Below are positions 1 to 8,437 of a stretch of 38,651 nucleotides of DNA, piece after piece (position 1 is the first letter of the stretch; each line of letters begins with the position of its first letter). The notes beneath the pieces were generated by a model. That model made no database searches, had not been told where the DNA came from, and saw only the letters and a program-made list of their open reading frames with translations. The DNA is from JAGQLF01 sp964635995. Lineage in GTDB: Bacteria; Patescibacteriota; Dojkabacteria; J137. The stretch is taken from positions 1 through 38,651 of the forward strand of contig CAZWRA010000008.1 of NCBI GenBank assembly GCA_964635995.1, in the 5' to 3' direction. The position numbers were made by a program, and so were the translations under genes.

Positions 1-55
1 TTTTTGATAAAATTCATTTGTCCTTATCTGGTAATTATCTACCTTTAGAGGTCAA

Positions 56-718
56 CTACCACTGAATTGGTTCTTTCCCGTATTTTTTTAGATATTTATT
101 TGCCTGACTGAATGGTTTAGAACCGAAAAAACCTCGATCAGCAGAGAAAGGAGAGGGATGAGCTGATTTTATAACTAAATGTTTAGAAGAATTTATAACC
201 TCTCCTTTTTTTTGAGCATAAGATCCCCATAGAAAAAAAACATTATGTTCGGTTAGCTCAGATAATCTTTCTATAACAATATCTGTAAATTCCTCCCAGC
301 CTTTTTTTTGATGAGATCCTGCCTTACCTTTTTCAACTGTTAAGGTAGCATTTAGAAGAAGAACACCTTGCTTAGCCCACTTTATTAGATCTGGATTTTC
401 AGGAGGTTTTACTCCTAAATCATTTTCAAGCTCTTTATATATATTTCTAAGAGAAGGAGGAATTTTCTGATCTGGGTTAGCAGAAAAGGCTAATCCATTA
501 GCTACACCTGGTGTATGGTATGGGTCTTGTCCTAAGATTGCAACTTTAACCTCATCAACAGGACACTCATTAAAAGCTCTAAAAATGTTTTTTCCTTGGG
601 GGAATATTGTTTTATTTGTATATTCTTCTTTTACAAAATTAATTAACTCCTTAAAGAAATCTTGCTCAAATACATCAACTAAAAGAAGTCTCCAAGACTC
701 TTCAATTTTTACATCCAT
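56..718 (-). CDS. ung: Uracil-DNA glycosylase, family 1
   Basis: Removes uracil from DNA to begin base-excision repair. The 220-residue protein is full length for family 1 UDG. Visible motifs are the water-activating loop GQDPYH at residues 63-68 (catalytic Asp65), the PPSLRNI segment at 87-93, the uracil-binding Asn in LLLNATLT near 123, and the leucine-loop motif HPSPFSADRGFFG from 187 with His187. It is the last gene of a minus-strand run: its ATG directly abuts the stop codon of the upstream methyltransferase, with no spacer, so the two are probably co-transcribed. No Shine-Dalgarno is visible. The family call is near certain; the operon is inferred from spacing. Confidence 0.97.
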   Translation of the reverse strand: MDVKIEESWRLLLVDVFEQDFFKELINFVKEEYTNKTIFPQGKNIFRAFNECPVDEVKVAILGQDPYHTPGVANGLAFSANPDQKIPPSLRNIYKELENDLGVKPPENPDLIKWAKQGVLLLNATLTVEKGKAGSHQKKGWEEFTDIVIERLSELTEHNVFFLWGSYAQKKGEVINSSKHLVIKSAHPSPFSADRGFFGSKPFSQANKYLKKYGKEPIQW

Positions 719-1666
719 TTATAGAATGTGCTTAAAACATATTACCTGTTCAGAATTATAAGCCTTATTATTTGTTTCACAAAAATCAAAAGATGAAAAT
801 CTAGATAATAATTCATTAGGATTATTTAATTTTTGAAAGTAATGAAAAATTGATTCTTGAGTACGTCGCTCTTTCCAGAACTGACTACTATTCTCAGCTG
901 TTTTGTAATTTAGAAGAAAGAAACCTTCTGGAGCAAGTACTCTTTGTATTTCTTTAATAAATTGTTCCTCAGCTTCAAGAGGTATTATGTCCCAATAGTT
1001 TTGTAATATTACAGTATTATATTCATGTAGTTTAAAGGAATTAGAAATAAAGTCTTTTGTAATAAATCGTTTTTTATTATTTTTATTAAATATAGATTTT
1101 AAATTTCTTGTTAATTCAATAGATATATCAATACCAGTAATTCTGTGAACATTCTCATCAAACATTGATGGTAAAAGGGTAGAGACTGAACCGATAATTA
1201 AAATCTTTTTATTATCTTTTCCAAAAATATTCGGACATTCAGTTAAAAATTGAGTTAGAAAATTTGTTTCTATATTATCATTTTTCTTAATTATGCTTTT
1301 AGCATGAGTATCTCTAAGCTTTTTCATCTTTTTTATTACATGCTCGTATTCGAAATTATTTAAATCTCTTTTAAGTTGAATATCTGTTCTTATCTTTTTA
1401 AATTTCCACATAAAAAGTCTTCCTTTATTATCTTCATTTGATTCTGCAATACTTTCATATGTTCGATCTAGCAAAAACCTCGGATAGGATTTAGTAAGTC
1501 GCATATATATTTTTAGATTTTCTAGATCGTTTAAATTCGCAGCTAATCTATAAGCATAATCTTGGAATTCATGTGCAGTTCCACGAGAAGGATTCCCCTT
1601 ATCATCTTTTGGAGCATTAATATCATAAACACTTAGTAGTTGTTTTGTTGAGACAAATCCTGCCAT
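719..1666 (-). CDS. Class I SAM-dependent methyltransferase, substrate unknown
   Basis: The 315-residue protein has a C-terminal Rossmann methyltransferase domain from about residue 150. A beta strand and loop KKILIIGSVSTLLPSMF stands where the SAM-binding GxGxG motif is expected. It is followed by the acidic strand end TGIDIS (178-183), a YNTVILQNYWDIIPL segment at the motif IV position, and RVLAPEGFFLLNYK (242-255), typical of motif VI. Motif I is unusual because the glycine pattern is reduced to a single GS. The N-terminal 140 residues are rich in Lys and Arg and have no domain I recognise. It sits between a Mur ligase and ung, which does not identify the substrate. It could also be a degenerate or non-catalytic member. 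Confidence 0.7.
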   Translation of the reverse strand: MAGFVSTKQLLSVYDINAPKDDKGNPSRGTAHEFQDYAYRLAANLNDLENLKIYMRLTKSYPRFLLDRTYESIAESNEDNKGRLFMWKFKKIRTDIQLKRDLNNFEYEHVIKKMKKLRDTHAKSIIKKNDNIETNFLTQFLTECPNIFGKDNKKILIIGSVSTLLPSMFDENVHRITGIDISIELTRNLKSIFNKNNKKRFITKDFISNSFKLHEYNTVILQNYWDIIPLEAEEQFIKEIQRVLAPEGFFLLNYKTAENSSQFWKERRTQESIFHYFQKLNNPNELLSRFSSFDFCETNNKAYNSEQVICFKHIL

Positions 1667-1733
1667 TTTAGAAATTAACAGTTAAGAATTAGCAATTTTT
1701 ATTAAATCTTGTTTATTTGTTAATTCTGAATTA

Positions 1734-3206
1734 TTAATTCATATGTTGTACAACTTGTTTAGCGATTGAATCTAGTCTGTAAGAACTGAAAAAGACTATA
1801 ACTATTTTATCATTTCCTATTCGTTCACTAACTATTTTAGCTATATCCTTAGAATCTACATGCTTTGCATTTACTTTAAGTTTTTTTAATCTTTCTACAA
1901 ATTCTGAGGTTGTTGCTAATTCTTTATTGAATTCAGAAAGAACAGGTATTATTACTTCTACTGAATCACTAAAAACATTTTTATAATTCTTACTAAATTC
2001 CTTTTCATCTTTAAATCTACTTCCTGAATTAGGTTCAAACACACTTACTATCTTATGCTTTGGGTAATGTTCTTTTAAAGTTTTTAGAGAATTTTTAGCT
2101 CTCTCAGGAGCAACTCCAAAATCATCAATAATAACTGTATTTTTATCTTCATAAAGTATTTCAAGTCTCTTTTTAACACCCTTAAAACTCTCAACCGAAT
2201 CTCTAATGTCTTCAAGGTACTTTATTCCTCTAGAGAAAATATCAATTGTTATTTCCTTAGCTGGAATATTTAGAATTAACGTAACTGCAGCTAGAATATC
2301 CTCTAGAACAAAATTACCAATTAAATTTGTTTTGAAACTTAATACTTCCTTGCCTTTTCCATCAAAAATTGTGTTTATATTTTTATCTGATAATATTGCC
2401 CAAACACCCTTCTTAAAATCTTTTTTATTCTTGATTACCTCATATCTAATAATATTAGCTTTAGAATTCTTAAGTGTTTCATCAATATTTTTATCATTTA
2501 GCCGTGCAACAATTAGTCCATCTTGTGGAACACTTTCAGTAAGCTTTCTAAATTCTTCAATATATTCCTTTTGTGTTGGGAATATATCCTGATGTTCATA
2601 TCCTATATTTGATATAACCAAATATTTAGTCTTATATTCAAGAAATTTTGCACCATCTGCTAATTCTTTATTGTGATACTCATCACCTTCTAAAACTGAC
2701 CAAACCGACTTAGTATTTTCAAGAGACTCAGGAAAATCTAAGACTTCAGCCCCAATCATAAAGCTAGGATCAAAACCAATATCTTTCATAATTTTTGTAA
2801 TTAAGGCTGTAGTGGTTGTTTTTCCAGCTGTACCGACAACAACTATTGAATTCTTCTTTACTAAATATTCGGACAATATTTTTGAATACGGACGCACGTC
2901 AATATTCTTATTCTTAGCAAAAAGATATTCTTTATTCTTATTTGAAAGAGATTCTACAATCATTACTAAATCAGGAACTTCATTAATTTTAAGTTTCTTT
3001 TTTAATTCTTTTTCCCAGAATTCTTTAGTCAAATGAGAAAAATGATAATCGATCGCATGAGGAATTTTATTTTCTTCAATTATTGTACTTGCAGGCGGAA
3101 GAAATTGATTATCTGAACCAGTTACAAACCAGCCCATATCTTTAAAAAGCTTAGCAATATTCGCCGTAGCCTTACCACTTATACCTATTGCATGGAACCA
3201 TTTCAT
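1734..3206 (-). CDS. Mur ligase family protein, Mpl/MurC-like
   Basis: An ATP-dependent amide ligase that joins an amino acid or peptide to UDP-N-acetylmuramate. The 490 residues hold the three Mur domains. The N-terminal UDP-sugar Rossmann domain has HAIGISGKATANIA (5-18) and VTGSDNQFLPPAST; the PPxST pattern resembles Mpl (murein tripeptide ligase) more than MurC. The central ATPase domain has GTAGKTTTT (125-133), EGDEYH (173-178) and HQDIFP (205-210). The C-terminal domain contains KRLEIL (346-351), IIDDFGVAPERA and VFEPNSGSRF. The usual DDxxHHP motif is replaced by DDFGVAPER, so the substrate-side His pair is missing. It may be a MurC substitute, a recycling ligase, or an enzyme with altered specificity. 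It is first in a minus-strand run with the methyltransferase and ung. Confidence 0.8.
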   Translation of the reverse strand: MKWFHAIGISGKATANIAKLFKDMGWFVTGSDNQFLPPASTIIEENKIPHAIDYHFSHLTKEFWEKELKKKLKINEVPDLVMIVESLSNKNKEYLFAKNKNIDVRPYSKILSEYLVKKNSIVVVGTAGKTTTTALITKIMKDIGFDPSFMIGAEVLDFPESLENTKSVWSVLEGDEYHNKELADGAKFLEYKTKYLVISNIGYEHQDIFPTQKEYIEEFRKLTESVPQDGLIVARLNDKNIDETLKNSKANIIRYEVIKNKKDFKKGVWAILSDKNINTIFDGKGKEVLSFKTNLIGNFVLEDILAAVTLILNIPAKEITIDIFSRGIKYLEDIRDSVESFKGVKKRLEILYEDKNTVIIDDFGVAPERAKNSLKTLKEHYPKHKIVSVFEPNSGSRFKDEKEFSKNYKNVFSDSVEVIIPVLSEFNKELATTSEFVERLKKLKVNAKHVDSKDIAKIVSERIGNDKIVIVFFSSYRLDSIAKQVVQHMN

Positions 3207-3356
3207 AAATTTATTATTACTTTAAACAGTTTACTCACATAACCCTCTGAAATTCAAATGCTGTATATGTTAACTAGCTTTTCCTATTACCTTACTAAAA
3301 TGTTAAATGTGTCATACTGACAATCTATGGTATTATTACATTTAGTAACTATTCAA

Positions 3357-3809
3357 ATGCACTGCCCATATTGCAAATCACAAAACATAAAAGTAATTGA
3401 CAAGAGAGATAATGATGATACAAACACGTCTAGAAGAAGACGAGAATGTGATGACTGTACTAAAAGATTCACTACATATGAAAGAATAGAAAAAGTACTT
3501 GTAAATGTAATTAAGAGAGACGGGAAAATTCAGGAGTTTGATAGGGAAAAGATAAAGCTAGGAATATTAAAAGCAGTAAAAAAGCGAACTTTATCTGAAG
3601 AAATTGTAGAGGAGATTGTTCAAAATATTGAAAATAAACTTATTAATATGGATGATTCTACAAATATACCTACGACTTTGATCGGTGAATTGGTCTTAGA
3701 GGAGCTTACACACAGAGATAAACTAGGCGCATTACTTTTCGCATCAGTTTATAAGGAATTTAAAACTTTAGAGGATGTACAAAAAGAACTAGAAAAGTTT
3801 TCTGAATAA
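3357..3809 (+). CDS. nrdR: Transcriptional repressor NrdR
   Basis: Nucleotide-sensing repressor of ribonucleotide reductase genes. An upstream in-frame ATG at 3327 exists, but I place the start at the ATG at 3357 because NrdR proteins begin with MxCPxC. From there the protein is 150 residues, the family norm. The zinc ribbon cysteines are C3, C6, C31 and C34, followed by TTYERIEKV, and the ATP-cone domain covers about 48-140 (VIKRDGKIQEFDREKIKLGI at its start). It is divergent from the Mur ligase gene. Its 3' end overlaps the convergent transporter gene by 21 bp (3789-3809). No ribonucleotide reductase gene lies in the window. Confidence 0.95.
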   Translation: MHCPYCKSQNIKVIDKRDNDDTNTSRRRRECDDCTKRFTTYERIEKVLVNVIKRDGKIQEFDREKIKLGILKAVKKRTLSEEIVEEIVQNIENKLINMDDSTNIPTTLIGELVLEELTHRDKLGALLFASVYKEFKTLEDVQKELEKFSE

Positions 3810-5009
3810 TTCATCAACAGCTTTTCTAAAACCAGATTTATCTTTCTTACTTAATTCAGTAGCATCAATTTTTTGTAGTTTCTTCTCTTTTTCATTTTCT
3901 CCTTTTATTCTATTTTCATTAATCTCATCTAAGATTATTCTTAAGATTACTATAATTGGAATACTCAAAACAGCTCCAATAACGTTTCCAAGCGTAAATC
4001 CAGCAGAGATTGCTAAAATTACAATTATCGGATCTAGATTGACAGCTTTTTTCATTACGAGAGGAACTATCAATATTGCCTCTAGTTGTTGTATGCCTAA
4101 GAAGACTATTAATATATAAAGCAATACAGCGAAACTCCCTCCAGTACCTATACCCATTAGAAGAGTTATGAATAGAGTAATAGTAGGTCCAATATTTGGA
4201 AAAGCTTCGAGTATAACTGCAATCAATGCTATTAATAATGCGAATTTATGTAATTCATATCCCTCAACTCCAAATATATATGGAATCATTACAGCTACAT
4301 AAGTTAATAGTCCTACAACCAACATTAAAATTAATTGTCCAACTAACCATTCCCCGAGTTGTTTTTCAACTTTATCAAATAGATCCATTACCTTTTCTTG
4401 TGATTTTCTAGGTATATAAACAATAAGACCTCTATAAGCCTTTTCTGGTCTAGCAATTAAGTATGCTGCTAACATGAAAACAAGGAATCCTGAGAATAAA
4501 ACATTAGTAACACCTTTAAATATATTTAATCCTGTATCGCTTACAGATTGAAGATTATTTCCTAAAAATTCGAATATATCATCAAGGTTTTCTGCATTTA
4601 CAAAGGTAGATTCTTTAACAGCTTTTACAGCCTCAGAGATCTGATCATCAGATAGTATTCCCCATTCTTGAGGAGTTATTGACTGTAAAGACTCAAGAAT
4701 ATTTTCAGTTATATTTGGAAGGTTAGCATTAACAGTATTAAACTGGCTAATAAATGTTTCAATTGTAAGCAATAGTATTAGAACAATTATTAATGTTGCT
4801 ATAAGGTAAATGATTATTAAACCTAAGGTTCTAGCAATGCCCATTTCAGACATTTTATCTACTAAAGGTCTAAAACCTGCACTTACAATAAATGCAAGAA
4901 AGAAAATAACAATAACGTCCTTTAGCGCTAAAGCTAGAAATAAAGTAGAAACAATTGCTATTGTCCAAATAATCAAACTAGGTTTTATTCTTACAGTTAG
5001 CTCTTGCAT
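3789..5009 (-). CDS. AI-2E family transporter (PF01594-type permease)
   Basis: Polytopic inner-membrane protein of 406 residues. Hydrophobic helices form an N-terminal pair (about 10-45), a helix at 60-85, and a C-terminal block from about 165 to 355. Between them is a soluble segment (about 95-160, INxPxITENILESLQS-like) typical of the AI-2E/PerM/YdiK family. The GVEGYELHKFALLIALIAVILEAFPNIGP region, with its conserved P-x-I-GP turn, is the clearest family signature. The C-terminal tail is very lysine-rich. The family covers AI-2 export in a few cases and ion or unknown transport in many, so the substrate is unassigned. It lies 13 nt downstream of mraY, probably in one operon. Confidence 0.85.
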   Translation of the reverse strand: MQELTVRIKPSLIIWTIAIVSTLFLALALKDVIVIFFLAFIVSAGFRPLVDKMSEMGIARTLGLIIIYLIATLIIVLILLLTIETFISQFNTVNANLPNITENILESLQSITPQEWGILSDDQISEAVKAVKESTFVNAENLDDIFEFLGNNLQSVSDTGLNIFKGVTNVLFSGFLVFMLAAYLIARPEKAYRGLIVYIPRKSQEKVMDLFDKVEKQLGEWLVGQLILMLVVGLLTYVAVMIPYIFGVEGYELHKFALLIALIAVILEAFPNIGPTITLFITLLMGIGTGGSFAVLLYILIVFLGIQQLEAILIVPLVMKKAVNLDPIIVILAISAGFTLGNVIGAVLSIPIIVILRIILDEINENRIKGENEKEKKLQKIDATELSKKDKSGFRKAVDELFRKLF

Positions 5010-5022
5010 AAATTATTTTACT

Positions 5023-6156
5023 TTATTGAACAAAATATATCCAAAGTCCAACCAACATACAAAAGAATCCAAAAAGAGCATATCTCATTACAACTTTTTC
5101 TTCTGACCAGTCATTATTCATTTGAAAATGATAATGGATAGGAGCCATTTTCAATATTCTGCGACCTAAAACTCTTCTACCTATCCCCTGAACAACTGTT
5201 GAAAGTAAAGTCATTACAAATGGGAATGAGATTATTAAAAGTAATAAAGGCTCTTGAACCATAAAGGCTACTCCTGCAAGTAAGGTACCTAACGCCAATG
5301 ATCCAACATCTCCCATTTGAAACCTGGCTGGTGGAACATTGAAGTATAGATAAGATATTAATGAACCAATAACACTAGCGATTAAATATGCTACCCAGAT
5401 CTCACTTTTAACAACTGCAATAATTAAGAAACCTCCAAAAGACAACAGTAATTGACTTGCTGCTAATCCATCCATTCCATCAGCAAGATTTACAGCATTA
5501 GTCATTAAAACCACAGTAATCCATGCAAAAGGAATTATTAAAATACCAATATTTATATATAAATCTACAATTGGGAAATGAAGTATTCCAGGAACTTCCC
5601 AAGGACCTAGAAAATATACTGCATAACCTAATAAAATACCTGCAATTGATTGCACTAGTATCTTTTCATGAGCTTGAATTCCTTTTCCAGGATTCGAACC
5701 TAACATATAAAAGAACCTTCTATATAAAGCCCACGGAAGTGAAACTGCTAATTTTAGTCTTTTTTTAAAATCCTTATGAACTTTTATAAGCTTAAGAGTT
5801 CTTGCTAAAGGTCTTAATTTAGCTCTTTCTCTTCCATAAATATTTAAAACATCATCAAAACCACCAAGTAGAGCAGAGATAAAGAAAGTAAAAAGAAGCA
5901 TATTTAAAGCTCCAGTTCCTCTTTCAGGATTAAAGAATAAATTTACTACAAGCACAGTAATTACTACGATTAGACCTCCCATTATAGGAACTCCAGCTTT
6001 TAGATTTACCTTTTCAATAACTGTAGTAAAGTCAAAATCTAACCTTCTTGTTATTTTAAATCTATATAGTAGCGCAATAATTGGAAATGCTATTGAGAAA
6101 CTTAAAAGCATTGAAGCAATCATTACTGAGAGTAAATATGTAAGTGTTTCAGTCAT
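5023..6156 (-). CDS. mraY: Phospho-N-acetylmuramoyl-pentapeptide transferase MraY
   Basis: Transfers phospho-MurNAc-pentapeptide to undecaprenyl phosphate to make lipid I at the inner membrane. The 377 residues contain about ten membrane helices. Catalytic motifs are visible: GGFDD with Asp101-Asp102, NAVNLADGMDGLA (220-232), MGDVGSLALG (281-290) and the HHH-like loop PIHYHF (339-344), where the middle His is Tyr. Between the DD motif and the next helix (about 105-165) is a basic insertion, RERAKLRPLARTLKLIKVH onward, that makes the protein longer than typical MraY. It heads a two-gene unit with the AI-2E transporter and is divergent from uvrC. With the Mur ligase at 1734 it shows that the organism makes peptidoglycan. 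Confidence 0.93.
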   Translation of the reverse strand: MTETLTYLLSVMIASMLLSFSIAFPIIALLYRFKITRRLDFDFTTVIEKVNLKAGVPIMGGLIVVITVLVVNLFFNPERGTGALNMLLFTFFISALLGGFDDVLNIYGRERAKLRPLARTLKLIKVHKDFKKRLKLAVSLPWALYRRFFYMLGSNPGKGIQAHEKILVQSIAGILLGYAVYFLGPWEVPGILHFPIVDLYINIGILIIPFAWITVVLMTNAVNLADGMDGLAASQLLLSFGGFLIIAVVKSEIWVAYLIASVIGSLISYLYFNVPPARFQMGDVGSLALGTLLAGVAFMVQEPLLLLIISFPFVMTLLSTVVQGIGRRVLGRRILKMAPIHYHFQMNNDWSEEKVVMRYALFGFFCMLVGLWIYFVQ

Positions 6157-6185
6157 AATCTAAGATCACTAATAGTATCCAATGA

Positions 6186-6191
6186 TATAAT
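6186..6191 (+). promoter_or_regulatory. Extended -10 promoter of uvrC
   Basis: A perfect TATAAT preceded by TG one base earlier (TGATATAAT from 6183) forms an extended -10 element 30 nt ahead of the uvrC ATG at 6222. No good -35 is visible, as is usual for extended -10 promoters. Confidence 0.5.
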
Positions 6192-6221
6192 AAATCCTAT
6201 CTTTTTGATAGACTTTAAATT

Positions 6222-7760
6222 ATGCTCGAAAAAACGCTACAAAGTAAACCTAAAAAACTCCAAGAGAAAATCTACAATGCCCCTCTTTTGCCTGGGGTTT
6301 ATATGTATAAAAATAAAAAAGGAGAGATAATTTATGTTGGAAAAGCAAAAAAAATAATAAATAGAGTTAAAAGTTATTTTTCAAACTATCTAAAGCTCGA
6401 TACTCGAATTCAAAATATGATTAACGATGCTGTAGATATTGATTTCTTAACTGTTGATACAGAAGTAGATGCATTAATTTTAGAAAAAAATTTAATAAAA
6501 AAATATCAACCCCACTACAACATTTCTATGAGGGATGATAAAAATTATATTTATGTACGATTTGAGAAGATCAGAAGACCAAATCAAACCCCCACTGCAA
6601 AATCTGCTTATCAAGATTTTCCAAGAATTACTATAACAAGAAAGAAAAGAGAAGACGGAGCAGAGTATTTCGGACCTTATCCTGAAACAATGCCTGCAAA
6701 GAGATTACTTAAAAGATTAAGAAGATTATTTCCATACAGAACAACAACTCATCTTGTATATCAAGTTTCATCTGATCCTCTAGAAGTTTACACAGAAGTT
6801 AAAAAGCCATGTTTTTACTATCATATTGGTTTGTGTGATGGAGCGTGCGCTGGATTAGAATCGAAAGAACATTATCAAAAGAAATATAAAGCAATAAGGA
6901 AATTCTTTTTAGGAGAAAAAAATGATTTAGTTAGAGATTTAGAATCTAAACTAAAAATTGCTGTTAAAGAATTAGATTTTGAGGAAGCTGCAAGTCTTAG
7001 GGATCGAATTAATGATATTAAATATTTAACTGCAAATATTCGAATGGATAATACTGTTGATGATGTTGTTTTAGAAGAAATGCAGAAGAAACAAAAAAAG
7101 TCGGCAGTAAACGGACTTATTGAAGAACTTAGTTTTCCTCCCTATAAATTAAAAAACCATGAGAACTTTAGAATTGAATGTTACGATATTAGTAATATTC
7201 AGGGAAGAAATGCTGTTGGATCAATGGTTGTTATGATCGATGGACAAATTAGACCTGACATGTATAGAAGATTTAAAATCAGAATGAAAAACGAGCCGAA
7301 CGATTTCGCAATGCTTCAAGAAGTTCTTACAAGGAGATTTAAACATATTCTAATTAAAAATCAAAAACTAAGTTCTGAAGAATTTGATTTACCTAAGGAT
7401 TTAGTAACACGAGCAAAAAACTGGAAAAAAGATGAAAGTTTTTCAATGATTCCAGATCTAATCATTATTGACGGTGGCAAAGGACAATTAGCTTCAACAT
7501 ATAAAATTCTTTATGGTTTCAATCTTCATAACGATATTCCTATTGTTGGACTAGCTAAAAAAGAAGAAGAAATCTTTAAAATTACTGATCAATTTAAAGA
7601 CGATTTTAATCAAATAGAAGATTCAGATAGATTTACAAAAATCAAATTATCTAAAAGATCAGAAGAGCTTTATTTAGTTCAAAGAATTAGAGATGAGGCA
7701 CATAGATTCGCGATAACTTATCATAGAAATTTAAGGTCTAAGAAGTTAATTAACAATTAG
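6222..7760 (+). CDS. uvrC: Excinuclease ABC subunit C, lacking the HhH tail
   Basis: Makes the two incisions in nucleotide excision repair. The 512-residue protein has the GIY-YIG nuclease domain (PGVYMYKNKKGEIIYVGKAK, about 24-43), a cysteine cluster with C197, C205 and C209 (PCFYYHIGLCDGACAG), a UVR domain (about 235-270, LDFEEAASLRDRI) that contacts UvrB, and the RNase H-like 5' nuclease domain (ECYDISNIQG from 319, IPDLIIIDGGKGQLAS from 410). It ends right after HRFAITYHRNLRSKK. The tandem helix-hairpin-helix domain that normally follows, needed for DNA binding and 5' incision in E. coli, is absent. The final residues LINN and the stop fall in a GAATTAG repeat tract. Nothing coding for HhH lies downstream in any frame. 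Confidence 0.93.
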   Translation: MLEKTLQSKPKKLQEKIYNAPLLPGVYMYKNKKGEIIYVGKAKKIINRVKSYFSNYLKLDTRIQNMINDAVDIDFLTVDTEVDALILEKNLIKKYQPHYNISMRDDKNYIYVRFEKIRRPNQTPTAKSAYQDFPRITITRKKREDGAEYFGPYPETMPAKRLLKRLRRLFPYRTTTHLVYQVSSDPLEVYTEVKKPCFYYHIGLCDGACAGLESKEHYQKKYKAIRKFFLGEKNDLVRDLESKLKIAVKELDFEEAASLRDRINDIKYLTANIRMDNTVDDVVLEEMQKKQKKSAVNGLIEELSFPPYKLKNHENFRIECYDISNIQGRNAVGSMVVMIDGQIRPDMYRRFKIRMKNEPNDFAMLQEVLTRRFKHILIKNQKLSSEEFDLPKDLVTRAKNWKKDESFSMIPDLIIIDGGKGQLASTYKILYGFNLHNDIPIVGLAKKEEEIFKITDQFKDDFNQIEDSDRFTKIKLSKRSEELYLVQRIRDEAHRFAITYHRNLRSKKLINN

Positions 7761-7781
7761 GAATTAGGAATTAGGAATTAG
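7756..7781. repeat. GAATTAG heptad tandem repeat at the uvrC stop
   Basis: About 3.7 tandem copies of GAATTAG. The uvrC stop codon (7758-7760) is in the first, partial copy. The rest of the 7761-7861 intergenic stretch is made of similar AT-rich words (TTAATTGTTAATTG near 7845-7860). Confidence 0.8.
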
Positions 7782-7861
7782 CTGATTTTAGAATCAAAAG
7801 TTTTCATGTACAAGTATTAAATTTTTTAATTCTTAATTGATCTTTGTTAATTGTTAATTGA

Positions 7862-8434
7862 TTAAATCTCTTTCTTCTCCTCAGTAACAAGCATATCGAT
7901 AATTCGTTCTGCGATCAGATCAAGAATAACGATAATAAGCAATGTAACCATCGCTGAAATATTTAATCTTCCATCGAAAATTTCTCGTCTAATAACCCCA
8001 TCACTCCAAAGAGTTAAATTATTAATTAATTCAATAAATGGAGTTTCAGAATTTAATCCAAAAAAATCAGAGAGTATCCTTATAACTAATAAGCTTTCTA
8101 CAAATTTAAATACCGAATCAGTCGAATCCTTGAATATTTCTTTTCTAGATTCTTGAAAAAATGAAGCAATAAATATTGAAAGTAAAACTCCCCAAATTAT
8201 GTATATCAGTACAGCAAATCCTGCATCTAAAACAATTGGGAAGTTAGAAGTCTCTGGTAAGATTTCTTTGAAAGGACTTACAAATCCTTCGGAAATAGTA
8301 ATGAGAAAGGCAATTAAACCATGATCCTCATTAGTTTCGAGTTGATCTATTACAAATCTAATTAGAAGAATTGCAGATATTACTCCAATTAAACTATAGA
8401 AAATTTTTATGATCAAATCTTTTATACTATTCAT
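7862..8434 (-). CDS. YggT-like integral membrane protein
   Basis: 190 residues with about four membrane helices (roughly 10-30, 68-92, 108-125, 155-175). It appears to be two copies of the same pattern: a helix ending in R, an acidic or Asn-rich loop, then SEGFVSPFKEILP in the first half and NNLTLWSDGVIRREIFDGRLNISAM in the second, each followed by a hydrophobic helix. This layout and length match the two-repeat YggT family (E. coli YggT is of similar size), linked in the literature to cell division or osmotic functions. The match is by pattern only. It starts 3 nt after the DNA ligase stop, so the two are probably co-transcribed. Confidence 0.5.
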   Translation of the reverse strand: MNSIKDLIIKIFYSLIGVISAILLIRFVIDQLETNEDHGLIAFLITISEGFVSPFKEILPETSNFPIVLDAGFAVLIYIIWGVLLSIFIASFFQESRKEIFKDSTDSVFKFVESLLVIRILSDFFGLNSETPFIELINNLTLWSDGVIRREIFDGRLNISAMVTLLIIVILDLIAERIIDMLVTEEKKEI

Positions 8435-8437
8435 ATG

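Noticed and set aside
1..55. Possible gene end at the left edge
   Set aside because: Only 55 bases are visible and no reading frame can be supported.
3327..3356. Upstream ATG start for nrdR
   Set aside because: It would add ten residues before the conserved MxCPxC zinc ribbon; the ATG at 3357 gives the family length.
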